From assembly GCF_003576645.1 (NCBI RefSeq), contig NC_044922.1:18378697-18442696 (forward strand): DNA of 64,000 bases. Direction: 5' to 3'. Both the position numbers and the translations under genes were made by a program. Shown here in pieces: positions 1-11,428 of this stretch. The notes under the pieces were generated by a model that was not told the DNA's origin, searched no databases, and worked only from the letters and a program-made list of their open reading frames with translations. Position 1 is the stretch's first letter; each line of letters opens with the position of its first letter. Origin of the DNA: Ipomoea triloba (taxonomy: Eukaryota > Streptophyta > Magnoliopsida > Solanales > Convolvulaceae).

Positions 1-20
1 TTCATGTAAACGATGATTAC

Positions 21-1037
21 CCAAAATTGCATATCAAGTTTGCATAACTCTGGGCATATTTGCAGCAAATCAATGAGCGCAGAGCATGCACCATCATCTG
101 GAAAAAAAATAAGTGATAACTTAAGGTATTCTACATTTAGCACAGGTGGTTGTGGTCCTCTGGCTCTAACTTCCTTAACAAAATCCTTGGAAATCAAAGG
201 AAACAAAGTTGGATTAATTTCTAAAAGTATTGTAAATAAATAAAAATTTGTATAAGAAAAAAAAAAGTACGACTAACATACCTCAAGAGAACAATTCAAT
301 TCAATGGTACGTACAGATCTCAAGTCCAAGTAAACCGGTAGAAAAGCATCAACCTCATAGTCATGACCTTCACAACAAGTGATTGAAAAACTACAAAGCT
401 TTGGTGCAGTAATGTTACAATAAAATGTGTGTGTACATAACATAAATGACAGATTCTTGAGCATAGGAACTTTAGCAGCACAATCTTGAAGATATGTAGA
501 ACCAAAATCAACACTTTCAAAAGAAAGTGAAGAGACATTGGGTAATATGCAAGGGGCATTTATTGGTCCGAAAGTGACTCCGACAAGATGCAACCTCTTG
601 AGTGTTATGCATGAAAACATGCAATCCGGCAGCCTATATGGATCCGACTCAAAACCAATGTAGATTTCTTCAACACCATTTCGTGTAGCAAAGAGTAACC
701 ATTGATCGAAGTCAAACAACCAAGACCTGGATGTTGCATGTGTTGAGAAATCATCCAACTCAAAGACAAATTTTCTAATAGGCCCACTATGCTGCAGAAG
801 AACTTTGTTGATTACATACAAACTAGGTGATAATAAGTCGTTGTAACTGTTGTGATATTTTTTCCAAATGTAAAAAAAGAAGCGAGAATCAAAGTTGAGA
901 TATGTAAGACTGAACCAAATGTTTCTCCAAGTGGTAGACAAAACAGAAGTTCTAGCAGCTTCTTCAATTGGCAAGTATCCCAAAATTTTGTCAAGTATTT
1001 CCACCGGAAGTTCACTGATTCGATCTCTCCCATCCAA
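21..1037 (-). CDS. F-box/LRR/FBD protein, subfamily C, 3' end outside the window
   Basis: Partial gene. Exon 1 is 282-1037 (252 codons) and exon 2 is 21-185 (55 codons). Intron 1 has a GTATGT donor and an AG acceptor (ccaag/gatttt), and a GTAATC donor at 15-20 leads to an exon off the left edge. Exon 1 opens with MDGRDRISELP and an F-box at about residues 5-50 (LPVEILDKILGYLP, then VLSTTWRNIWF). LRR-like strands follow (GVEEIYIGF, TLKRLHLVG). Family knowledge: the F-box binds SKP1 and the LRR/FBD part recruits the substrate for ubiquitination. Exon sizes and sequence match the genes at 50656 and 62914. No stop or frameshift is seen in the visible part. The ATG follows a family-typical leader and is the first in frame. 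Confidence 0.85.
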
Positions 1038-1484
1038 AATAAATCTAGATAACTTAACACGTTCAAATTAAAGAGAAATAAAATTTAAATTAAAACATAA
1101 TCCTAATGTGGGTTAACTTTGCAATAGTAGTTAAGGTGCAAGTCTCAAGAAGATGCCAAGTATATATGAATATGAACATCGTACTTGGAGTTTGCAATAA
1201 GTAAACCGTAACTTAATTGACTAAATATATATCACACATTACACATGCCTATTTTTTCACTATTTGTGCTCTTCACTAGGAACTAACAACCAAGAAAAAA
1301 TTCTTCACCATATATGCAAGATGGAAAATTAACGGAAAGCCTATACTAACCCAGTGGAAGAAACTGAGCAACACGTAGTGATGTAGAATAGAGTGCGCAA
1401 CGAATATTAACAAAGTTCTATTGATGAAGCAGAAAGAAATTTACAACTTATGTTTAATACATTCTAATTATATCTAATAGAGGA

Positions 1485-2450
1485 ATTTTTGTTCTTAGTC
1501 TTTTAAACGTTATTTGCTAGTCGTTTTAGTCCTTGAACTTTTGCCATTACAATATACCCCGTAACTTTACAAATAAGTTTTTAGTTTTAGTCCTCCTTGG
1601 AGCGGTAGAGCTAAACACGGTTAGGGTTTTACTTAATATATAGGTATTTTAGTAATTTCTTTTGTTTCTTCTTTATAACCTTCTTTAGTTTTCATATTTT
1701 ATTTGCAAAATAGTGAAGTTGGGGCAGGGGGACAAGGAAGATATACTTCAATTTATGAGGAACATTTTAGGAAACGAGGTTGCAAATTCTCTATTGGAGA
1801 TGGCAATGCAACGGAGACTATACTCCTCGTCTCCATCCTCGCTATCCCGTGGCCAGCAGGGAAATCAAAAAATTCCCCGTTGGGGGGAATTAGGCAGGGA
1901 AGGGGAATCCACATCCCTGTCAACCCCCAATTCAAAGCTTTATGAATATAAATTAAAATTAATATATTACCCGTGGTTGCCTATTACGCTTCTTTCGAAT
2001 CATTGGTGGAGTGAAAGAAAACCACAATCCTGATATCCTGAAAATTTTAATCTGTCATTAATTTCTGCAAGAATTGCTAGCTTCTCTCTATTTCAATGAA
2101 ATTTATCAAATAGAGTCACTATATATAAAAAGTAAAGTCTGTCATAGGAAAATTGAAGGTATACATTAAAGTATGTATAGTTTGATGAACATTCTTCATG
2201 CAAATCCAGAATATGAACTCATTAGTATGAACAATCTGTTACAGGTGAATTGAACGTACAAGAATTTAGATGTTTTAAATTCTGCAGATTAAAATATTAA
2301 AGCCTTAAAAGGCTTAAAAGGTCATACCTGTTCTGGTGTCTGCCGGAGTGGGCGAGTCGGCGAGAGAATGGCACGCGGGTCTGAGGTCGCAGGGTGAGCA
2401 GATTGGGGATGCTTGGTATAATTAGGGTTTAGGGTTTAGGAAATATAAGG
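1485..2450. repeat. Unclassified repeat-like stretch with a short open frame
   Basis: A gene-free stretch that starts with text typical of plant repeats ('ttttagtccttgaac') and holds an open frame of about 100 codons at 1713-2033 with no family I recognise. A GC-rich block lies at 1840-1930. The frame has no introns, motifs or partner. It looks like transposon debris, not a gene. Region 1038-1484 is AT-rich and I see nothing firm in it. Confidence 0.3.
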
Positions 2451-2671
2451 GCATTTTGTTAACGGAAACTTGTCTTCTGTTTTAGTTTTTATTCTCTAGT
2501 TATTATTTTTCGTGTGTTCTGTTTAGAAAACTTGTTTATTAACAGTTATTCTTTTAGATTAATGTTATAAAATGAACACTTCGAGTGCTTTCTAGATTTT
2601 AAAATTTAAAATATTTCAAGATATGAGATGGTATAAATTGAATAAATATTATTTTGCTTTTAAATCTAATA

Positions 2672-2930
2672 CTCCCTCCGTCCCATTTTGGTTGTCTGGT
2701 TCGTTTAACGACGCTTGACTGAAGTTATTTTTAATCCAATTTTTCATAATATTAAGTTTAGTATTAATATATAAAATTTATATATTTAGAAACTACATCA
2801 AAAGTACTATTAAACACAAAAAAATTAAATTTAAAAATAATAAAAAATTACTAAAGAAAATAAGCAATGAAGAAAGAGTTGGTTTGACCAATGAATAGTA
2901 AATAGGACAGGTAAAATGGGACGGAGGGAG
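2672..2930. mobile_element. Stowaway-like MITE, copy 1
   Basis: The terminal inverted repeats read ctccctccgtcccatttt and aaaatgggacggagggag. They are flanked by TA dinucleotides at 2670-2671 and 2931-2932, the target duplication of Tc1/mariner-type Stowaway elements. The interior is AT-rich and non-coding. A diverged second copy lies at 36449-36707. Confidence 0.9.
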
Positions 2931-2932
2931 TA

Positions 2933-3780
2933 TATGTAAAACTTTTACATTTGGTATTCAAACCAAATTTATATTTGTATATAACATAACTAAAAATATA
3001 TGCGAACCAATAAACTATTAAGTTCATATAAAATTTAGTTTAGATTATAATATTTTTGAATATATTCATTCCCACATTTAATTTTTAGTTTGAATTTAAT
3101 ATATGTGAAATTTCAATATCCGATATGCGGATCAAACCTGTATTACGATATAACATAACTAAAAATATTTGAACCAATAATCAGAGTTCAATCAAAATCT
3201 AAAACATGGTATAGAATTCAATTTTTAATTAGGATAATGTGAGTAATGTCTAACTTTAAGCGTAAACAAATAAGTTATGTTTAAATAAGTAATGCAAGTA
3301 GAAAAGCTAAGATAGAAGATAGTGATACGTAAAAGAAGATGATAATGAATGTAATAGTAGTAATAAATAAATATGTAAGTATATAATGGTGAGAATGTGG
3401 TTATAGTGTCATATAGTCGAATAGATGATAGATGATTTGTTTTTTGTTTAGAAAACATTTTTTAAATGTTTTTCAATTTTCTAGAAAACTATAAATTGTT
3501 TAATGTTTTAAAAATTAAAAACTGTGCTAGTAAACGTGTTTTCTGTTTCCTGTTCTCCAATTTTTCAATTTTCTAGAAAACTAGAAAAATTTTTCAGTTA
3601 GTAAACGGGTTCTTAAGATTCTATGTTTGGTTTAGATTATGTAATTTTCTCAGAAACTATAATATAATTAAGGGAATATGAGGTATCCTCTATTTTTCTT
3701 AAGTACTTTCATATTTCCTTGTCTTATTATTAATATTCTTAATTCAATATATTGGTTTTTCTCTCCCCTCAAGATATACC
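2933..3780. other. AT-rich intergenic DNA
   Basis: Very AT-rich with no gene. Two related segments around 3440-3500 and 3540-3610 share 'caattttctagaaaact' and 'agtaaacg' and may be remnants of a small transposon. The open frame at 3225-3458 on the minus strand is low complexity. Confidence 0.5.
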
Positions 3781-4985
3781 GTAGGTGTTTGACAAATAAT
3801 TGTTAGTTGATTGGGTTAGTGCGTTTGACTAGCTTATAGCATTAGCTTATTGCAGGAGAGAGATGTTTTATAAATTAGTTGTTAGTTGATTACATGCAAA
3901 CTGACCTTTAAGAGTATAATTTATTTTCTCAAAGAGCTTATTGAAAAAACTATTTAAGCAGCTTTTTGAATTTTAACATTTTGGAGCAATAAACTTATGG
4001 TTGTCAACGCGGCCCGCCCCATCGCAGACTTTTTATTTTGCGGGCCGGCCTGAGAAGCCAGCGGGCCGAGAGGTACATAGCTCGAGCCCGTCCCATGCGT
4101 GTTTGCGGGCTTCTCGGGTCAATAATAATTTTTTTTTAAAAATGAAAATCCACCTCCCAGTCCCCCTAAGGACCATGAGTCCCTTACAATCTTACATTAC
4201 AAAATTAAAATAACAAAATTTATTCAGATGATAACTTCACAAATATAATCACAACCAAAAGGTATGAATTAATTTATATGAAACATTGAAATCGGTAAGC
4301 GGTGGAGACGTGGAGTGGCGACCTGCGACGACGGCGGTGGCGTGACTGGCAGAGGAGCAGTCGAGCATATTCGCAGCATGCGGTGGAGACGTGCTGCAGA
4401 GTTGCATGGTGGCGTGATGTCTGGAGCAAACGGGAGTGCGATGGCGGTGGCGTGAACTCTGGGTGTGACGGCGGTGGCCTGAGATCTGGAGTGCGACGGC
4501 AGTGGCGTGAGCTCTGGGTGCGACAGCGGTGAAGTGAGTTTTGGTCCAGATTTAACGGATGTTAAACGCAAAAAATAAACGTAGGACCAAATTGGTTAAA
4601 TTTTTCAAAATCGAGGGACTTAATTGGTCACGAAAAATTGTTGAGGACCAAATTGGTAATTTCACAATAGTCGAGTGACCATTTTGATAATAAACTCTAA
4701 TTAAAATAATGGAGAAGCGAGACAACCAAATTCAAATACTTTTTAGAAATACCATATATTTGGTTGAAAAAAAAAATTAAAAACTTACCAGCTTATTTTT
4801 GAAACGTTACCTAAAATAACTTTTCAAAATAAATTCTTATTTTAAACTACTAACTTATTTTGAAAACATTACCAAACAAAACTAAAACTTTATTAGTAAC
4901 TTAAAATAAGCTATATCCTCGTAAATAAGCTCTACCTTACCAAATAGAGTTAGGGTTTACGGCGCTGTATTTTAGTCCATCTCTA
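3780..4985. repeat. Mosaic of transposon fragments
   Basis: Several repeat types abut. A hAT-MITE-like end (gtgtttgacaaataattgttagttg) is near 3786. A GC-rich segment (gcggcccgccccatcgcagac) is near 4008. 'ggaccaaattggt' repeats lie at 4580-4660. From 4740 there is an end rich in 'ttattttgaaaacattaccaaac', related to the elements at 44.3-46.3 kb. No intact element or gene is delimited. Confidence 0.5.
4290..4545. repeat. GC-rich degenerate tandem repeat
   Basis: A GC island in AT-rich surroundings. Imperfect units of roughly 30 bp carry 'gacggcggtggcgtga' and 'ctctgggtgcgac' (for example 4440-4530). Open frames on both strands here come from the base composition and I do not call them as genes. 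Confidence 0.55.
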
Positions 4986-5197
4986 ACGCTTAGAGGCTTT
5001 TCAAAAATTTCTCATACGCGCCGCCGTACGATTCTTCTCTGTGATACATGGGGCTACAGGTTTAATTTGTCTGCGTGTATGTATGTATTATAACTAGAAA
5101 AGTTTTTGTCTCCGATCCTCCGGTGCTTATTTCTGCAAAAACGTAGAGGCTTTAGGAATTTCGTAAGTTCATCAAATATATTTTTGTTTCGTATCCA

Positions 5198-6230
5198 ATG
5201 GCTTGTTGTTGTTGTCGAAGAAAATCAGAATAAAATGCAAGAAGGGATATTATAAGTCAGCTGCCAGGAGATGTTAAGGATAAAATTTTAGAGTGTTTGC
5301 CCACTCGAGACGCTGCTAGGGTGGAGGGATGTTTGGTTGCAGCACGGGCGGGGGCGGCTTGTGTTTGATAATTCCTTCTTCTTTAAATTTGCCCAAAAAT
5401 ACATAGGCTACAAACGCATGGCAAACATAATAGATCGCATTATCATGCACCGTGCTGCACCGGTTAAGAAATTTACCCTATTTGACTCCGAGTCAGGTCT
5501 TATGCTGAGTCAGTGTGATTTAGACAGGTGGTGTCTTTTTCTATCGAGAAATGGGGTTGAGTAACTTAGCATTGCTTTAGTTGCTACGGGAATAAAATAT
5601 GATCTGCCATTTTGCATACTCTCCTGTCCTACAATTAGGCATCTGAACCTTGAAGGTTTCCTTATTAGTTTCCCGCGTAATGCTCGTTGTATATTTCCTG
5701 GTGTCACCTTATTACGGTTCAAGAATGTGGAGTTTATGCGTAATGATAATGGAATTGTGTCATGTATTATTCCTAATCTTGAGAAGCTGTCTTTCCGTGG
5801 TTCTTGTGGAGGGATCAATAATTTTGAGATCAGTTCTCCAAAACTTGAAAGCTTCTCTGCTGTTGATGTAGTGTATGTGTTTGAACCGAGATGGCTTACG
5901 TTTAATTTGAAAGCAATAAAGACACTTTGTTTGTCTGGCCTCTTATTGTCGGTGAGAATTTGGACTTCATATTATCTTAATGCAAAAGGATGTGTATGTA
6001 ATACACACATCCATTATTTATACACACTGATTTAGTTTTTTTGGTTGTTTATTATGTTTTTGAAGCGTAAACCTGTTGCAGAAGCGGTACCGACATTCCC
6101 AACTGCAGTAAATCTGCAAGTAATGAAGCTGTATGAATTAAGTTTTGGTTGTGGGAAGCAGCTCACTCTTGCTATGAAATTGATTCAAAAATGTCCCAAT
6201 CTATGTGAATTGGGGATTATGGCAGAAGAG
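5198..6230 (+). pseudogene. F-box/FBD pseudogene, subfamily B, paralogue of the gene at 40347-41831
   Basis: Exon 1 spans 5198-5951 (GTGAGA donor) and exon 2 6066-6230 (GTTGAG donor). Both align closely with the intact minus-strand gene at 40347-41831. Lesions: codon 12 after the ATG is TAA (5231-5233); a 20 bp deletion near 5314 removes the F-box residues before WRDVW and shifts the frame; 6 extra bases lie near 5350; and a TAA near 5561 replaces a conserved Glu-Leu step. Exon 3 (FBD) is absent, and its place is taken by poly-T and the N at 6310. Sequence after 6311 again matches the downstream flank of the paralogue. The promoter and leader (5010-5197) are also shared, but the internal 5' untranslated segment of the paralogue is missing. 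Confidence 0.9.
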
Positions 6231-6269
6231 GTTGAGTATATATTCTTTGCAATCATGCATGAATCTTCT

Positions 6270-6270
<1 letters not shown>

Positions 6271-6309
<39 letters not shown>

Positions 6310-6310
6310 N
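6271..6310. other. Poly-T run ending in an assembly N
   Basis: About 39 T residues followed by a single N at 6310. The paralogue at 40 kb has about 555 bp more sequence between the matching points (roughly 40770 and 40216), including all of exon 3. The N may therefore hide a true gap. Confidence 0.85.
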
Positions 6311-6474
6311 GTTTCTTATAAGTTCAATGCAATGATGTTTAAATTTGATTATAAGTTTGTATACTTTGACTATTGATTATGTTTTTGGATTTTTATTGGG
6401 TAAGTCAGCAGATGAGAGTGATATGATTATGGAGTAAAAATATATTTTACTTTGGTTATAAGAGAATTATTCTT

Positions 6475-7057
6475 CAAGTTTGAGGAAAATGAATTTATTG
6501 TTTTCTTTTTTATTTTACATATATTTTGGGAGAAAAGATACAACGTAAGTTCCTATATTGCCTTCAAATGCTTTTATTAGATAAGGGCATTTGAGATTTT
6601 GCACTAATTATTTTTGACAATTTATTTTATTTCTTTCTAACCAAATAATGAAATCAATATTTTGAGAAATTTGTTTTCCAAGAAATTCATCAATTCTTTT
6701 TCACAAATCAAACTAAGTTGGAGAGGTAAAGTATAGAATTCTGTACATAACATATGATTGGGACTTCTTTCAATTAATCCAAAAATACAAAGGTCATATC
6801 ATTACTTGTGTGATGCTATCTTTAAGAAAAATGTGTTGGATTGCATATTGTATTACTATATGTCGTGCAGTCACTTATATTACTCACTATTTGTGGAATA
6901 GTAATATTTTTTCTTTTCTAAAGACATGGGCTTCTTTGTGGGAATGATTATTGGGATAACTAGAGTCAGATTTTCACAAGTAACAATTTCCTATGCCTCT
7001 CTGATATATCCGAATTGTTAAACATACGGAGAAATACCTAGAACATCGGGTGGTTTA

Positions 7058-7092
<35 letters not shown>

Positions 7093-7195
7093 AANAAAGA
7101 AAGAAAGAAAGAAAAAAGACATGAGAAATAGTTATGGGCGCTCCTAGGGGTGTCAAGGGGTGTAATATACTTAATTATATTACATATATTACACA
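6475..7195. other. Gene-free AT-rich DNA with a second assembly N
   Basis: No gene is seen. A poly-A run from 7051 passes into 'gaaa' microsatellite units with an N at 7095. The short contig 6311-7094 is therefore bounded on both sides by homopolymer joins. Confidence 0.6.
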
Positions 7196-8228
7196 TTAAT
7201 AAAGAATAATGTGTTATTGAAATGTTTGGAGGATCTTCTTTGCATCTCTCAAGCCTACTAATTAATTCCTTGAACTCTTTGACCTTTAATTTGAAATTTC
7301 ACTCATATATATGTTTAAGACTTAACTTACTTTTAATTAGATTTGTCAATGTAGGCTAGGGGCAAGCGAAGAAAAACGCTCAACGCACGCACCTTGCCCA
7401 CCAATAATTTAAAATAAAATAAAATAAACAAAAAATTTAACAATTAGAGCAAAGCAAGCCATCCACCCGAACACAAATATAATGTGAAACAAATGATGAA
7501 ATAAGTATAACCAACAACATCAATACATAATAATACACTTATATATGCAAAAATTGAGTCAACCACAAGAAAATTGGAAACAAATATATAAAGGTTAATA
7601 ACAAACTCTAACAAAGTAAGGAAATCTCGTACTTTTGCCATAAGGTGTGACTGCTCAATAAAGCTGAATCTACGTCAAACGATGGCGTTGGCAAAGTTGT
7701 TTCGGTGTTATTGTTGGTTGTTTGTGAGGGTGAGGGAAATGGCAAGGTAGAAATGGATGGATGGTGGGAGGGAGAGAGGTGAGGCTATGGAATTGGCATT
7801 TAGGGTTTGTATTATTTACTATCTATTGCATTCGAGATTAAGGCTGGTGAATTAGAGAATTTACAATTTTTTTATATAAATAAAATGGCAAGCTAGCGTG
7901 CCTCTTAGCCGGGCTAGCACATGTAGCTTACTTTTGGCGGATCTCAAAATTCCAAATCTACACTTACCTTATTACGTAGCAGGGTAAGTCGATCCAATAG
8001 GTTAGACTTGTTTTTATAGTATTTCGATCATTTATTAATTAAATAATTACTTACATATTTGATGAGAATGCTGTTATTTAAAAAAAAAATTGCATCCCTT
8101 TATTTCTTTAAATATTATTTAATTTATAAAAAACTTGAAATCTTTATATGTAATCTTCATTTCAATTCTATGGATACCTTATTTGGGAAAATCTTAGGGG
8201 TTTCTGACAATTAGTTGTTAAGTCATAG
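7195..8228 (+). repeat. Dispersed repeat R1, copy 1 (reference copy)
   Basis: R1 is my name for an element of about 0.7-1.0 kb found about ten times here. Its left end reads 'tgtcaatgtaggctaggggcaagcgaagaaaa' (from 7345). The middle holds 'caacaccgaaacaac'-type leader sequence on the minus strand with an ATG near 7641. The right end is GC-rich (gctagc, ccgggctagc, about 7893-8010) and is followed by a conserved AT-rich flank. On the minus strand the middle looks like a plant 5' untranslated region, a first codon set (Met-Ala-Lys) and a possible splice donor, so R1 may be a non-autonomous transposon carrying a captured first exon. The reading frame at 7444-7641 decays between copies. Confidence 0.7.
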
Positions 8229-8239
8229 CCAATTATGTT

Positions 8240-8515
8240 TATTGTTTGTTTGTGCATTAGGAGATGCACGAGGGAAGCACACCAACTCCTTTACGATCTT
8301 GATCCCCATTAAAGAATAATTTGTTATTAAAGAACAAACAAATGCGGCCCATGTTGCAACCAAACATTCTTCCAAAGGGTTGAGAGAATGGCCATTCTGG
8401 CAGCATATTGGGTGGGCAAGCACTCCAAAATTCTTTATTTTAGCTCTATTGGCAGTTCACTTATCAAATCCCTTCTTTCATGTTGTGTGGTTTCCATTCG
8501 ACGACGAGTAGCCAT
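8240..8515 (-). pseudogene. Fused F-box pseudogene: F-box start joined to FBD end
   Basis: On the minus strand, 8345-8515 encodes the subfamily A start (ATG at 8515, F-box to about WLQHG) with CAA changed to TAA inside the F-box. Sequence then jumps within about 20 bases to the FBD tail (residues like ELVCFPRASPNAQ, 8240-8310). Everything between, including the LRR region, exon 2 and both introns, is deleted. The gene lies head-to-head with the pseudogene at 8537. Confidence 0.85.
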
Positions 8516-8536
8516 TAAATTAAATTGGGATCGGAG

Positions 8537-9110
8537 TAATTATGAGGCTCTCATAAACAATATCCTCTTGCTCTCAACCAAATAATTTGATTCGGACTTC
8601 TTTGAATGCGTCCGAAAATACGAAAGTGAGAGATCCAAACGTGTCGTGAACATCATAAACAATATTCTACTCTTGCTCCATGAGGGACTTGCCAAGAAAT
8701 TTACTCTATGCATCGAGAGCGAGACTAAGCTGATGCCATGGTTGCTATGCAATTGCTTCGCAAATCGCCCAACCTATGTGAATTGTATTTTAATGTAGAA
8801 TGGCAGGTTGAGTTTATATTTGACAATCATGCTTCTTAATTTTTATTTTTATTTTTTGTTTTTGTTTTTGTTTTCATTGCTTCGTTTGAATTTCCTCATG
8901 ATGTTTTTCATTTCGTGTTGAGTTGTAGACGAGACAGGATGACAAAGAAGTTGCAAGAAGGCTTTTGGAGGATCGGACCATGGCTTTAATTTATTGATCA
9001 GGAAATGATTATGCTTAAAATGTAAAGATAGAATGTTTTAGAGGATCTGCACTTGAAGTCCTTTTCTTAAAGTCGGTACTCTCCAAATGCCCTACATTTA
9101 GAGTTAAAGA
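8537..9110 (+). pseudogene. F-box/FBD pseudogene remnant, subfamily A
   Basis: Plus-strand remnant with three parts: mid exon 1 (residues like FFECVRKYE, VVNIINNILLL and AKKFTL, about 8590-8725); a deletion fusing this to the end of exon 2 (8735-8815); then an intron and exon 3 from 8929 with the family acceptor 'gttgtag'. Exon 3 carries FBD text (LEVLFLKSVLSKCP-like) with an in-frame TGA near 8997 and stops around 9110, where unrelated repeat begins. The F-box is missing. It starts about 20 bp from the oppositely oriented pseudogene at 8240-8515. Confidence 0.8.
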
Positions 9111-9465
9111 AATACGAATCGAACACAAGATGCACATGCCACAACCATACATCCTTGGAGCGGGTTGTGAGCAAAACAACTCTGATCTGCAAGTCAGGTA
9201 GCACTCGGGTTGGCAACCGTTCCAAATTAGGAAGAACAAGGTAGGGTTCAAAAAAGTAGATTGAACAGTTATAGTTTTTATGTTTATTTTTAAAAAAAAA
9301 TTATAATTTAAGACTGAAATGTCCTTATATTTTAGGATATTTAAACTATTTTGATGATAAAGGACCAAAAATGGTCATGCCACAATAATACTAGACCAAA
9401 TTAAAGTGAATATTCATAAAAAAGGACTGTGTATTGCCACTTATAAATTTAGGACCAAAAATATA
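9111..9465. repeat. Unclassified repeat-like spacer
   Basis: Holds text such as 'atttaggaccaaaaa' and 'aaggaccaaaaatggtc' typical of dispersed plant repeats. No gene is seen. From about 9466 the conserved 3' flank of the subfamily A genes begins. Confidence 0.4.
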
Positions 9466-9779
9466 ATTAACTGTTGTTTAATTTATAAGAATTTGAAATC
9501 TTTAGGAAATAAGCTAAGAATCCTCATAATTAATGTCAATAGGTTAAGAAAGGAAGCCCATAATTTTTTTTTTTTAAATTACACAAACACTTCATTAACT
9601 AGCAATGTCTATCTTTCAAAAAAAAAAAAAAAAAAAAAAACTAGCAATGTCTAAGTTCAAACACAAGAATACAAGACAAAGGGTTTTTAGCGCGCCACTC
9701 TGCATGCACGGTCAAACATAACAACCAATTCTCTAGTTAAGACGTAAGTAACTCGATTCGCATGTCATTATGCAGCAAA

Positions 9780-11232
9780 TTAGTATTCATCTATGACATT
9801 ATAACCAACAAGGTTATACGTAGACTCGTGCTCCAGGAAGACAAGTTGTGCATTAGGAGATGCACGAGGGAAGCACGCCAACTCTCTTAGGATATTCATC
9901 CCCATTAAGGCATCTATTATACTCCATGCAGGGTGAATAACAACTCTCTCCAATGCAGGGCATTTGGAGAAGACTGACTTTATAAAGAGAACTTCAAGCC
10001 TAGATCCATTAAACCCGTCAATCTTTACTGTTTTAAGCATCTTCATATCCTGATTAATAAAGTAATGGTCTGGATCCTCCAAATGATTCAAAGTATCTTC
10101 TTCATATTGGGCCCTTGCCTACAACTCAAAAAGAAACGAAAAACACGTACCATGAGCGAACTCGAAAGAAACACCATGATTGCTAAAAATAAAATCGGGG
10201 TACCATTGCTGCCCCAATACCCAATTCACATAGGTTGGGAGATTTTTGAAGCAATGTCATAGCAGTGCTGATCTGCAGCTCACAACTAAAACTCAAATCA
10301 TGCAGTTCCATTACTTGCAGATTTATTGCAGTCGTCGAAGAATTAAGCACGGCTGTTACAATATCTCTACGCTACAAAAAGATCAGAGCAACGTACAATA
10401 GATAAAACAAATTAATTAGCCCAGGCCAGACAACAACTTTAACATTATATTATAAAAGCTAAGCAAGATAGATTCTTACCCACAAGAAACTGCCTCCAGA
10501 TAAGCAAAGAGTCTTAATTCTATTCAATTGAACTGCAAACCATGTCGGTTCAAACCCAGAATAACCACTAATGTGACACAAGCTTTCAAGTTTCGGAGCA
10601 ATGATCTGAAATTTATCCATCCCCTCACAATCTCCAAGGAAAGCCAGCTTCTCAAGATTAGGAATAGTAGAGGCAACTCCATTAAGCTCAACGCTATCGA
10701 AAACTAATGAAGTTACTCCGGGGAATATACAGGGAGCATTTGCTGGGAAATCTACAATGAGACTATCGAGTTTCAGCCGCTTAATTGTGTGGCACGAGAA
10801 TATACAAATTGGCAGCTTAAACATACTTCGAAGAACAAACAAATGCAAGGTGAGTTCTTCAATACCATTTCTTGATAGAAAACTACACCACCGCTCTACA
10901 TCAGACTGCTGCAACACAGGCTTTATGTTGATGTTTAAAGTAAATTTCTTGACTGGTCACCCACGAAGCAAAAGAATATTATTGATTATGTTCACAGCAC
11001 TTGTGGAGTTTTCAGCTACGTAATTTTGGATGCTTTGAAAGAAGTCCTGATCAAACACAAGCTGCCCATGCTGCAACCAAACATTCTTCCAGAGGGTTGA
11101 GAGCATGGCCATTCTGGCAACATCTCGGGTGGGCAAGCACTCCAAAATTCTTTGTTTTAGCTCTATTGGTAGTCCACTTATAAAATTCCTTCTTTCGTGT
11201 TGTGTGATTTCCATTCGACGACGAGTAGCCAT
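9780..11232 (-). pseudogene. F-box/LRR/FBD gene, subfamily A, with one in-frame stop
   Basis: Exon 1 10480-11232 (251 codons), exon 2 10204-10371 (56) and exon 3 9780-10118 (113 with stop); all introns are GT-AG and phase 0, giving a 419-residue frame. F-box at about residues 14-58 (LPIELKQRILECLPTRDVARM, LSTLWKNVWLQHG). LRR-like strands are GIEELTLHLF and TIKRLKLDSL. The FBD in exon 3 contains LKTVKIDGFNGSRLEVLF and CPALERVVIHP. The only lesion is TGA at 10957-10959 (codon 92), where relatives read Arg-Gly-Pro; length is unchanged. A leader splice acceptor (cttttcttgcag) lies about 95 bp upstream. It could be a recent pseudogene, a truncated F-box-only protein, or a consensus error. Confidence 0.85.
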
Positions 11233-11428
11233 TAAATTAAATTGGGAGTAGTGATGAGGAAGTATATATGTTTAATTTGTTTGGGGTCGTTCAAAATCAG
11301 ATCAAAAGTTTAAACCATTCCATTCTTCAACCTGCAAGAAAAGGAAATTGGGAAGAAGAAAGAGATTAGCAATATGAACTCAAATCATATTCAAATATAT
11401 TATATAACCTCAATTCAGACTACGAATG

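Noticed and set aside
3225..3458. Small hydrophobic protein on the minus strand
   Set aside because: Low-complexity AT-rich frame without start context, relatives or motifs.
4302..4571. Two opposite open frames in the GC-rich block
   Set aside because: Frames on both strands over a degenerate GC-rich tandem repeat; composition explains them and no domain is seen.
7444..7641. Membrane protein of 65 residues in R1
   Set aside because: Hydrophobic because of AT-rich codons; the frame is broken in other R1 copies and follows what looks like a captured exon and intron.
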